NCBI GenBank assembly: GCA_023406915.1
Contig: JAEXTR010000149.1
Span: forward strand, 1-10,226
Direction of reading: 5' to 3'
Length of the DNA stretch: 10,226 bases
From: Bacteroidota bacterium
Lineage (GTDB): Bacteria; Bacteroidota; Ignavibacteria; Ignavibacteriales; Ignavibacteriaceae
The notes beneath the pieces are model-generated. The model ran no database searches and had not been told where the DNA came from. It saw only the letters and a program-made list of their open reading frames with translations. Below are positions 1-6,617 of the stretch, piece by piece (within the stretch, counting starts at the first letter, position 1; every line of letters begins with the position of its first letter). The translations under genes were made by a program, and so were the position numbers.

Positions 1-152
1 TTTTCAATTTCTCTGCATGGTTCAGCCACTCCGGGGGTGTACGCGAGTGACAGGTCTCTTGCGGTAAAGCAAGGTTTCGTAGGGACAACGGCAATCTTGC
101 CGCGCCGTCCTTCACTGTGATAGAGAAGTGCCTCTTCTTTGCGGATGCTCAT
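1..152 (-). CDS. maeB: NADP-dependent malic enzyme (MaeB type), N-terminal fragment
   Basis: The reverse strand reads ATG at 152 and stays open to the window edge, giving 50 residues of an incomplete protein. They begin MSIRKEEALLYHSEGRRGKI and contain VVPTKP and RDLSLAYTPGVAEPC, the N-terminal signature of bacterial malic enzymes of the MaeB type. The family oxidatively decarboxylates malate to pyruvate with reduction of NADP (or NAD) in the cytoplasm. Full-length MaeB proteins often carry a C-terminal phosphotransacetylase-like domain; that part lies outside the window, so its presence cannot be judged. The start is supported by AAAGGA seven bases upstream. The gene lies downstream of the macroglobulin gene on the same strand, but a terminator at 361-391 separates them, so it is probably transcribed on its own. 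The family call is firm; cofactor preference is inferred. Confidence 0.9.
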   Translation of the reverse strand, partial: MSIRKEEALLYHSEGRRGKIAVVPTKPCFTARDLSLAYTPGVAEPCREIE

Positions 153-203
153 TATCCGATCCTTTCGTGTGAGATGGAATAATTGAGTGATTTGTTCAGG
201 AAT

Positions 204-234
204 AAAATACAATATTTTTTTATGAAATGCGCAA
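204..234 (-). promoter_or_regulatory. candidate promoter of the malic enzyme gene
   Basis: On the reverse strand TTGCGC (229-234) is followed after 17 bases by TGTATT (206-211), which runs into TATTTT, within an AT-rich stretch 55-80 bases before the malic enzyme start. This resembles a loose sigma-70 promoter. The Bacteroidetes TTTG/TAnnTTTG pattern fits less well. The assignment rests only on position and base composition. Confidence 0.3.
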
Positions 235-360
235 AAGAAAAGGGAGATACATGAATCAGAATAGGAGATGCGGTAATCTTCAGCAGTTGTGAACCGGTAA
301 TGCGGGAAGGAGAAGGTGAAGTGCGTGATGTATGAACAGGCATACCAGTATGTATAAAAT

Positions 361-391
361 GACAAACCCTGCCGGTGTAGCAGGGTTTGTC
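361..391 (-). terminator. Rho-independent terminator of the macroglobulin gene
   Basis: A perfect 12-bp inverted repeat (GACAAACCCTGC at 361-372, GCAGGGTTTGTC at 380-391) encloses a 7-base loop. It begins 27 bases after the macroglobulin stop codon. On the reverse strand it is followed by ATTTTAT, a short U-rich tail. Position, stem strength and tail all support an intrinsic terminator for the minus-strand gene, separating it from the malic enzyme gene. Confidence 0.8.
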
Positions 392-418
392 GAATGAAGC
401 TTATCAGGTTTCAGCTAA

Positions 419-3400
419 CTATTTTTTCGGTTCCTCAGATACAGTGAACGATGCCTGTGTACTGAGTCCGCGGATATCCGAGTAGTACATCAGTGATGCT
501 TCCGCAGGGGGAGCCGTCACTGAACCCGGCATCTGGGCACGGAGCATATAGGTGAAACGCATTTCATCCTGTTCGTAGGTTACGAAGAACGAAACTTTTT
601 CGTCCCGTACCTCCCGGTCAGCATACCACCAGATCCAAGGACGGTAACCAATATAATCGGGCTGCGTATTTTCACCGCGTACACGGTAGAATTCTGCGTC
701 CTGAACAAATTCAAAGCCGGAAGGGAACATATCTTCAACCATAATATAGCCGGCATTTCCCGCCCGGGATTTGACCGATATTTCAACAAAGATGATATCT
801 CCGCTTACAATGTCCTTCGGTGCATCCTTCTTGTAGGTGATTGTGCCGTTTTCCTTCACTGGTGTCAGTTTGTGATATTTTCGGGTTATCGTAAATCCAT
901 TCTGTACGCTGCCGGTAAAATCGGTAACAAAGTACTCAGCAAATCCACTGATGTACAGCATACCGCTGCCGCTTCCACTGATTTTGATGATGTTCTTTCC
1001 GTGGCGCAGTGGTGCGTCTGCAGAAGTCAGTTTCATCGCCGGATGTTCGCGCGTTACATCATCCTTAACAAATCGTCCCTGCCTGATGGTTTTGCCATTC
1101 ACCTCAACCTCGTAGGTTAGGTCAGGTTCCAGTTCCCGCGTTACCTTCAGATAGTCAGCCAGAGCAAAGATTACGGTTGCAGTCTGCTGTGTGGAAACCC
1201 ATGAGTGTCCCTTCTGCTGCAGCAAAAGCCAGTTGACTGCCTTACTGTATCTCATGTCCATCTCCGGACGTACAGAAAGGAGGAGTTTCAGGGCAAAGGA
1301 TGTAGTTTGCACTCCGTCATGCTGCCAGGTATAATCCTTACCGGAAGCTTTCCAGAAGAAGAAACGCCCATCTTCGTCGGCAGATTCCAGCAGCAGGTCA
1401 GCCAGTTTTCTTGCTTTCCCTTTTTCACCCAGGGCAAGATACCCGAGTCCGATAAGGGCAGATTCGAAATCACTCCGGTTCTTCATTGCCAGTGAATCCA
1501 GAATGCTTACTGCCCGCTCCTTCATTTCGCTGCCGGTTGCAGCTGATGCAAGGGCAAATCCCATATTGGCAGCTGAAGTCTTATCCGTCTGTGATTTATC
1601 ATTGAAGAATCTCAGCAGCCGCTGGGCACCGGCACTGAGTTTTGATGCATCAACATCATATCCTTCTTTTTTCGCAGCCGTCAGTCCGTACACCACATAG
1701 GCGGTCATATAGGCGTTCGTTTCATCATTCTTCCACCAGCCCCAGCCGCCATCTTCATGCTGCATACCATACAGGCGTTTGGTACCCTGTTCAATCACTT
1801 CAGGCAGCTTCTCGAGTGTTGCGGATTTCGGGGTTAATCCAAGCTCACGGAATGCACCCGCGGCAATCACCGCAGGAAGGAACCGGCTCATGGTCTGTTC
1901 CACACAACCGTACGGATATTGTACAAGGTCATCCAGTGATTTCAGCAATGCACCTGCAATGGAGGGCTGCAGCCCGATGGAGAGATTCACACTGCGGAGG
2001 TCAACCCCCTCGGGGATCGTGATGATGTTCTCGCCATCCTCATCCGCCCTGAGCACAAGGTTGACTGGATCAATCATTCTGATACCGGCAGGCAGCACAG
2101 GTACGGTCACCCTCAGTGCATCATCCGGTTTTCCATTTTCGATTGACGCCTCAGCGTAGACTTCCGCGCTTCTGATCGGGTCCTTCACAGCAAGCTGCTG
2201 CGTCACAGAAACCGAACCGCCTGCAGGGATTTCAAGTACGGTATACCCGCTGACCGTGGTCATTGGGCTGTCTTTGGGGTCGTTGTTAAGGTACTCATCA
2301 ATATAATCAAGACCAATAGCCCGTAACTTAAACCGGAGGTACTGATCCTTGACGGTGTAGTTATGCACTATTGCAGAAACCGTCGTTGTATCATTTTGCC
2401 TGAAGAACCGTGGAGTCTCAAGACGGATCATAATATCTTTCCGAGCGATCACGATGTCGGTCTGCTGTGCCACGCGGGTGGTCTTATCCACGGCGCGCAC
2501 GGTTGCACGCCACGATGTCAGATTATCAGGAAGCTTGAATGCTACCTTCACATTTCCGTTTGCATCAGAAATTAAAGCCGGATTAAAGAAAGCTGCATCC
2601 TTAAACTCCGTACGTACTACGGGGGAGTTGCTCTCGTTCTCCTGTTTCATATCTTTTGATTTCGAGATACTGACAGGCGGTGCTGCTCCTTCCTCGCTGG
2701 AAACCATCATTTCATCCACAGACTGGTAACTTCTGTCCCTTCTTCCACCAAAGAGATAATACTGAAACTCGGTTTCAATATCTTCCTTCAGGTGTTCTGA
2801 TTGACCAATATAAATGCGTTTGATCTTCTTATACCCGAATTCTTTCAGTCCCACCATCAGGTCGTATTCACCACGCGGAACATTCACGATCCGGTATGTA
2901 CCAGCAGTATCAATGGGTGATGTGTAGACTGAGGATTTTCCTGCAAGCAGTACTTCTCCCTTCATGTTATCACCCTCGAACCGGAAAAAGTTATCTGCGT
3001 TGGTAATAGTGACCTTTCCGGTAATGGATGAGGTACCTGCTGCCGGTTCTTTGTCCGGGTTATAAAATCCATAATCAAATAAGGTGAGGTCTCTGCCGGT
3101 ACCCGAGAAACCATACGTGTTATGTGAAGAGAGGTTCACAGCATACGGAAAGACAGGGGTGTAGAAGTGGCTCTTGATATCTACCACGCTCTCTGGTTTA
3201 ATGGCATAGATACTTTCATCCACGCTGCCAAGTGAGAGTTCGGCTCCACTTACAGGATTACCCTTTTGGTCCCTGATGGTGATAACGTAGTGCGCTGAGT
3301 CGCCAGGCTGATATACCTTTTTATCCGGACTTACGGAAAGAGACAGGAATCGCGAAAGTGGCAGCACACCAATCGTCACATCTTTCTGATACGTTACACC

Positions 3401-5383
3401 ATCTTTCAAATACAATACATTCATCCTGAATCCCGGGGCATGGTCAGGAGTCAGAACGCGTGACAGCTCAACACTGTTTCCTTTTGCTCTGACTACCTGG
3501 GTCCCGATCAGCTTATTCCGCTCAAAGGTTATCAGTACATCAACATCTGTTACGGGCAGGATAATGATGGCGTTCATAGTTTCGCCTTCGTTATACACAT
3601 CCTTTTCGGCGATAATCTGGGTGCCTTCTGCATCGCGTATCGGCTTAACGGAAAGGTCAGAGACATAGAATGATCCGCGGGCACTCACTTCCTTACCCGA
3701 CTGATCTTTCGCCGTTACTATGTACGTGTAGTATCCCCCCTCTTTCGGTGTATAGGTAAGGGTGTTCATACCTGACGCATCAGTGGTCAGGGTATCCTTA
3801 TGGACTGTTTCCTCGTAGGTGTTGCCTCCGGTATAGTTTTGCTTGTTGATGATGATAATGAACTTTGATTGAACTGGCTTCCCGTCAAAGGTAAAGGTCT
3901 TTGTCTTGATGGAAATTGGTTCATCCTTACGGGTATAATATTGTACCGGAGCAGTGGTAATGGTAAAATCAGCCCGTGTAACCATCGTGCTGCCCGATCC
4001 CTGAATTGCCCTGCGTGAGGCATCGGTTACTTCTGCAACAGCCTGCACCTGGAAGTCCCGTTCGTTGTCCGACGGGGCTTCATACTCAAAGGTATATTCA
4101 CCATTGCTGTTCAGTTTTCCCTCAACCACGGCAAAAAATTCCGGGTCTGAGTTCCAGAAGTAGGCATAACGGTCAAATCCTTTGTAAAACCATGCGTTTT
4201 CATTCCACCACCACCAGGGGTAGTAAAAATTCTTTTTATATAATCTTACAGTGACAGCACCATCGGTAACGGGGGAGCCAAAGTAATAGTCCGCCTTCAC
4301 GGTCCCGGTCATCTTCTCCCCTTTAGTATAAGAGGTCTTTTTAAAGGAGACTTCAACCTTGTACTCAGGTTTTTTGTATTCCTGCACCTCAAAGCTGCCC
4401 ACAACGGACTTATTGCCTGATGATATATTAATATAGTAGATACCCAGTTCGGCTTCGCCATCCAGGGTGAATTCACCGAAGAGGGAGCCGGCGTCTGTCA
4501 GTTTACCCGTCATTTCACTGACAGTCTTTCCCTTTGGGGAGTTGATCTTTATATCATAACTACCTTCGGCGGGGAGTAGAATATCATTCCCGATCGTCTG
4601 CCGCAGGATTGCCTTCCACTGGACTTTTGCACCCGGGCGGTAGATCGGTTGAGCGGTATAGATGTATCCGGTGAATTTTTCACCTGTATCCATATACCAG
4701 AAGTAGGGGTTATTATAGATGATTTCTTCACGAACCTGAGCGGTAAGTACCTGACGGTTATTGTACGCGTAGTCCTTATCAAGGTCCATAATACCAATAC
4801 CTGATGAATCTGAAGCGGTGAATCGTTCAGGCTTGTTTTTGGAGTAGAGTCTGAAGTCGGTGGAGCGGTGAATCTCCCCGGTCCGGACATCACTGACAAC
4901 GGAAACCATTTGACTGCCGGACATACGGGTCAGAATGGCAAAACGGGAAACAACCACGGGGGTATAGGCGACCTTTTCGTCAGAGACTACCTGAAGGATA
5001 TAGTAACCGGGATCGGTGATCACACCGAGTGAAAACTCTTCCCTGCCATACCGGATATCGGGGGAGGTGATCGTAGTTTGCCAGTCCCTGACCGGTTTCA
5101 GAAAATCCTTTGCCTCAGGTGATGAGAGAATTTCAAAACGGTTGTCATCTTCGTTTCCCAGCATCAGCCGGATAAAGGCTGACTGATCCGTAACCTGGAA
5201 GAGCTTTAAGGAGAAGACTGATGAGCCAGACTTCGATATGATGAAACCCTTTGCTTCTTCACCAGGGTAAAACTGGCGGTTTACCTGAACCGCAAAGGTA
5301 TCACGCTGATCAGAAGGGGAGAGCAGAGCTCCGGTGATGAACACGACCGATGCAGCAAGCAGCGCAAGAATGATCTTTTCCAT
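419..5383 (-). CDS. bacterial alpha-2-macroglobulin family protein (thioester protease trap)
   Basis: A 1654-residue secreted or periplasmic protein. Residues 1-22 form a hydrophobic signal segment with no lipobox cysteine, unlike the E. coli lipoprotein YfhM. An MG2 domain carries the IYRPGAKVQW motif (I247), with further macroglobulin domains after it. The bait-region domain has VDESIYAI at 721. A carboxypeptidase-regulatory-like beta-sandwich follows at about 785-875 and a polar linker at 876-925. The A2M/MG7 domain begins near 926 (FKDAAFFNPAL, then PDNLTSWRA). The helical thioester domain has YPYGCVEQ, with Cys1160 and Gln1163 as thioester partners, and QHEDGGWGWW at 1208-1217. A C-terminal bMG10-like domain spans about 1514-1645. 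By family, cleavage of the bait region triggers covalent trapping of the attacking protease. The start at 5383 has GGAG eight bases upstream. No pbpC, a frequent partner of this family, lies in the window; an RlpA gene is divergent. The family call is near certain; the target proteases are unknown. Confidence 0.96.
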   Translation of the reverse strand: MEKIILALLAASVVFITGALLSPSDQRDTFAVQVNRQFYPGEEAKGFIISKSGSSVFSLKLFQVTDQSAFIRLMLGNEDDNRFEILSSPEAKDFLKPVRDWQTTITSPDIRYGREEFSLGVITDPGYYILQVVSDEKVAYTPVVVSRFAILTRMSGSQMVSVVSDVRTGEIHRSTDFRLYSKNKPERFTASDSSGIGIMDLDKDYAYNNRQVLTAQVREEIIYNNPYFWYMDTGEKFTGYIYTAQPIYRPGAKVQWKAILRQTIGNDILLPAEGSYDIKINSPKGKTVSEMTGKLTDAGSLFGEFTLDGEAELGIYYINISSGNKSVVGSFEVQEYKKPEYKVEVSFKKTSYTKGEKMTGTVKADYYFGSPVTDGAVTVRLYKKNFYYPWWWWNENAWFYKGFDRYAYFWNSDPEFFAVVEGKLNSNGEYTFEYEAPSDNERDFQVQAVAEVTDASRRAIQGSGSTMVTRADFTITTAPVQYYTRKDEPISIKTKTFTFDGKPVQSKFIIIINKQNYTGGNTYEETVHKDTLTTDASGMNTLTYTPKEGGYYTYIVTAKDQSGKEVSARGSFYVSDLSVKPIRDAEGTQIIAEKDVYNEGETMNAIIILPVTDVDVLITFERNKLIGTQVVRAKGNSVELSRVLTPDHAPGFRMNVLYLKDGVTYQKDVTIGVLPLSRFLSLSVSPDKKVYQPGDSAHYVITIRDQKGNPVSGAELSLGSVDESIYAIKPESVVDIKSHFYTPVFPYAVNLSSHNTYGFSGTGRDLTLFDYGFYNPDKEPAAGTSSITGKVTITNADNFFRFEGDNMKGEVLLAGKSSVYTSPIDTAGTYRIVNVPRGEYDLMVGLKEFGYKKIKRIYIGQSEHLKEDIETEFQYYLFGGRRDRSYQSVDEMMVSSEEGAAPPVSISKSKDMKQENESNSPVVRTEFKDAAFFNPALISDANGNVKVAFKLPDNLTSWRATVRAVDKTTRVAQQTDIVIARKDIMIRLETPRFFRQNDTTTVSAIVHNYTVKDQYLRFKLRAIGLDYIDEYLNNDPKDSPMTTVSGYTVLEIPAGGSVSVTQQLAVKDPIRSAEVYAEASIENGKPDDALRVTVPVLPAGIRMIDPVNLVLRADEDGENIITIPEGVDLRSVNLSIGLQPSIAGALLKSLDDLVQYPYGCVEQTMSRFLPAVIAAGAFRELGLTPKSATLEKLPEVIEQGTKRLYGMQHEDGGWGWWKNDETNAYMTAYVVYGLTAAKKEGYDVDASKLSAGAQRLLRFFNDKSQTDKTSAANMGFALASAATGSEMKERAVSILDSLAMKNRSDFESALIGLGYLALGEKGKARKLADLLLESADEDGRFFFWKASGKDYTWQHDGVQTTSFALKLLLSVRPEMDMRYSKAVNWLLLQQKGHSWVSTQQTATVIFALADYLKVTRELEPDLTYEVEVNGKTIRQGRFVKDDVTREHPAMKLTSADAPLRHGKNIIKISGSGSGMLYISGFAEYFVTDFTGSVQNGFTITRKYHKLTPVKENGTITYKKDAPKDIVSGDIIFVEISVKSRAGNAGYIMVEDMFPSGFEFVQDAEFYRVRGENTQPDYIGYRPWIWWYADREVRDEKVSFFVTYEQDEMRFTYMLRAQMPGSVTAPPAEASLMYYSDIRGLSTQASFTVSEEPKK

Positions 5384-5391
5384 TATAGTAA

Positions 5392-5395
5392 CTCC
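5392..5395 (-). promoter_or_regulatory. ribosome binding site of the macroglobulin gene
   Basis: On the reverse strand GGAG lies eight bases before the ATG at 5383. It fixes the start immediately before the signal peptide. Confidence 0.7.
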
Positions 5396-5485
5396 GAGGT
5401 TGTTTACGGTTTATACTCTCTCCCGAAAGAAAAAGTGCCTGTGTCAAAAGATTTTTTGCGTCTGAACAGGTGTTGAGCGGGTTTA

Positions 5486-5520
5486 TCGACTATTGAACCG
5501 AAAAAGTCGAAAAATACAAG
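5486..5520 (+). promoter_or_regulatory. inverted repeat over a possible -35/-10 pair in the divergent intergenic region
   Basis: TCGACT (5486-5491) and AGTCGA (5505-5510) form a perfect 6-bp inverted repeat with a 13-base spacer. The spacer contains TTGAAC (5493-5498), and TACAAG (5515-5520) follows 16 bases after it, a weak sigma-70-like pair reading towards rlpA. A repressor site over a promoter would look like this, but both elements are short and could be chance. Confidence 0.25.
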
Positions 5521-5556
5521 ACAAGGGTAACTGGGGGGCAGACGGCATAAAAATCT

Positions 5557-5586
5557 TCTGTGCGATAAGTGAACCCGTTACATTTG
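5557..5586 (+). promoter_or_regulatory. candidate Bacteroidetes-type promoter of the rlpA-like gene
   Basis: TACATTTG (5579-5586) matches TAnnTTTG, the -7 element known for Bacteroidetes primary sigma factors. An imperfect -33 element (TCTG, 5557-5560) lies 18 bases upstream. Transcription would begin near 5593, about 33 bases before the proposed TTG start at 5626. Such a start site would exclude the upstream GTG at 5569 as an initiation codon. Confidence 0.4.
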
Positions 5587-5625
5587 AAACATAAAAATAA
5601 TTCATTAACAAACAAAGAGGTGTTA

Positions 5626-6120
5626 TTGAGGTCAGTATCAATCGTCTTTCTTGGTTCCTTGTTATTACTGGTTGTTGGTTTCTACTCAGTGTCATCAGAC
5701 TCGATGGCTGATGAGACGGTAGCAGAGCCGGCAGTGGTGGCAGTTCCGGAAGAAACCGTACCTGCTCCTGCTGAAGTAAAGGTAATCTATAGCGATAAAA
5801 AGGAAATGAGAGCGACCTGGTATGGCCCCGGTTTTCACGGAAGACGTACAGCAAGCGGAGAGATATTCGATGAAGAAGCATTCACATGCGCTCACCGGTC
5901 TCTTCCATTCGGAACGGTTTTAAGGATTACAAATCCAACTACTGAAAAAACCGTGTACATCCGTGTAAATGACAGAGGTCCTGTTTCCCGGCGGTTTGAT
6001 CTTGACTTGTCCAGAGGTGCTGCGCGCGAGTTAGGTTATATGGCTAACGGAGTGGCAAAGCTGCAAGTTGAGATGGTTTCCCTTGAAGGGATGTCCTTCC
6101 CCGTGGTTTCAGTGCAGTAA
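5626..6120 (+). CDS. rlpA: RlpA-like septal ring / lytic transglycosylase family protein (DPBB domain)
   Basis: A 164-residue envelope protein with a hydrophobic signal or anchor segment (about residues 4-20), a Pro/Glu/Ala-rich linker (about 29-50) and a single double-psi beta-barrel domain (about 60-152). The domain has ATWYGPGFHGRRTASGE, CAHRSLPFGT and VNDRGP. Glu79, His90 and Asp116 occupy the acid/His/Asp positions important in P. aeruginosa RlpA, with the same 11- and 26-residue spacing as I recall it. By family it acts on or binds peptidoglycan at the septum and may cleave glycan strands lacking stem peptides. There is no lipobox cysteine after the signal segment and no SPOR domain, so it is a minimal member. 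I chose TTG at 5626 because GAGGTG directly precedes it and the resulting signal peptide is compact. The same frame is open from a GTG at 5569, which has no ribosome binding site and would add 19 polar residues. A terminator follows. Confidence 0.88.
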   Translation: MRSVSIVFLGSLLLLVVGFYSVSSDSMADETVAEPAVVAVPEETVPAPAEVKVIYSDKKEMRATWYGPGFHGRRTASGEIFDEEAFTCAHRSLPFGTVLRITNPTTEKTVYIRVNDRGPVSRRFDLDLSRGAARELGYMANGVAKLQVEMVSLEGMSFPVVSVQ

Positions 6121-6156
6121 CCATTAGTGAAATCACAATCTTAGACTCTTTTGCAA

Positions 6157-6186
6157 GAGGCTGTCTCAAAAGGACAGCCTTTTTTC
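6157..6186 (+). terminator. Rho-independent terminator after the rlpA-like gene
   Basis: AGGCTGTC (6158-6165) pairs perfectly with GACAGCCT (6173-6180) across a 7-base loop and runs into a T-rich tract from 6180. It lies about 40 bases after the stop codon. Stem, loop and U-tract form a textbook intrinsic terminator. Confidence 0.85.
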
Positions 6187-6286
6187 GTTTTACGACATTT
6201 CCTGCTTCTCCCATTCTTTCCTGAACAGGTACCGACCCTGGGTTCATCCCATTCTGACCCTGTATGAAATCCATAACCTGCATGTT

Positions 6287-6301
6287 TCACAGTATATGTG
6301 A
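6287..6301. promoter_or_regulatory. short palindrome, possible operator
   Basis: TCACA and TGTGA flank a 5-base AT-rich centre. The site resembles a dyad operator and lies about 70 bases upstream of the TATATTTG element. The half-sites are in the opposite order from a CRP site, so no regulator is named. Confidence 0.25.
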
Positions 6302-6371
6302 CAAAACGCTCAGTTGGAAAATTCTCCTGTCTCATATTACAAAATAAATGCTTAAAATGAATACATATCTG

Positions 6372-6379
6372 TATATTTG
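6372..6379 (+). promoter_or_regulatory. candidate -7 promoter element upstream of the T9SS cargo gene
   Basis: TATATTTG is an exact match to TAnnTTTG. No good TTTG lies at the expected -33 distance. If used, it would start transcription near 6386 and give a 5' leader of about 230 bases containing four hairpins. Confidence 0.3.
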
Positions 6380-6381
6380 TC

Positions 6382-6408
6382 TTGCTGAAGAAGAGACTTG
6401 TTCAGCAA
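6382..6408 (+). repeat. 8-bp inverted repeat (hairpin)
   Basis: TTGCTGAA (6382-6389) and TTCAGCAA (6401-6408) are perfectly complementary around an 11-base loop, and TTTCTCTG follows. It could be an operator, a leader hairpin or a weak terminator. It begins three bases after the promoter-like TATATTTG. Confidence 0.5.
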
Positions 6409-6462
6409 TTTCTCTGTGTTACTGAAGTGTGTTGCGGCTCATAGTCAACGCCGGATACAATC

Positions 6463-6483
6463 TTTCCCCCAGAGCTGGGGAAA
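6463..6483 (+). repeat. 7-bp inverted repeat (hairpin)
   Basis: TTTCCCC (6463-6469) and GGGGAAA (6477-6483) enclose CAGAGCT. A shifted register, CCCCA/TGGGG with a 4-base loop, is also possible. No U-tract follows, so it is not an obvious terminator. Confidence 0.45.
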
Positions 6484-6555
6484 ATACTCACACGATGACT
6501 ATTACCATCCGTTTCAAACTCCTGTCAGGTGTACGCGCCTGCAATACACACACCA

Positions 6556-6585
6556 TACATTCTTTAATGTACTTATTAATTAATA
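6556..6585 (+). promoter_or_regulatory. hairpin plus AT palindrome just upstream of the T9SS cargo gene
   Basis: TACATT/AATGTA (6556-6571) forms a perfect 6-bp stem with a 4-base loop. It is followed by the perfect 12-bp palindrome TATTAATTAATA (6574-6585), 33 bases before the start codon. The palindrome could be an operator or part of a -10 region. AAGGAG at 6605-6610 is the ribosome binding site for the ATG at 6618. Confidence 0.35.
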
Positions 6586-6617
6586 GTTGGAAGTGTTAAC
6601 CTTTAAGGAGAAGTCTT

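Larger units (their letters stand above)
6187..6617. other. gene-free stretch rich in inverted repeats (possible long structured leader)
   Basis: No credible coding region lies here: the open frames are short and lack ribosome binding sites. It holds TCACA-N5-TGTGA (6287-6301), a TATATTTG promoter-like element (6372-6379), an 8-bp hairpin (6382-6408), a 7-bp hairpin (6463-6483), a 6-bp hairpin with a UACG loop and one G-U pair (6526-6541), a perfect 6-bp hairpin (6556-6571) and a 12-bp AT palindrome (6574-6585). Short direct repeats CCCATTCT (6210, 6248) and GACCCTG (6234, 6256) lie in its first part. I recognise no known riboswitch or RNA family. Confidence 0.5.

Noticed and set aside
152..343. 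63-codon minus-strand frame ending in TAATG overlap with the malic enzyme start
   Set aside because: No ribosome binding site, low-complexity Ser/Pro/Ile-rich product, and it spans the likely promoter of the malic enzyme gene.
872..4254. Several plus-strand frames of 65-126 codons within the macroglobulin gene
   Set aside because: They are antisense to a gene with clear domain structure; their products show no family motifs and no ribosome binding sites.
5410..5447. TTGACA and TATAAA on the reverse strand upstream of the macroglobulin gene
   Set aside because: They are 26 bases apart, too far for a sigma-70 promoter, and no TAnnTTTG element accompanies them. The promoter of this gene remains unidentified.
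6044..6335. Two overlapping minus-strand frames (79 and 64 codons) across the rlpA end and terminator
   Set aside because: They read through the terminator hairpin and lack recognisable motifs; no evidence of translation.
6398..6583. 61-codon plus-strand frame in the intergenic region
   Set aside because: No ribosome binding site, no recognisable composition, and it overlaps several hairpins.
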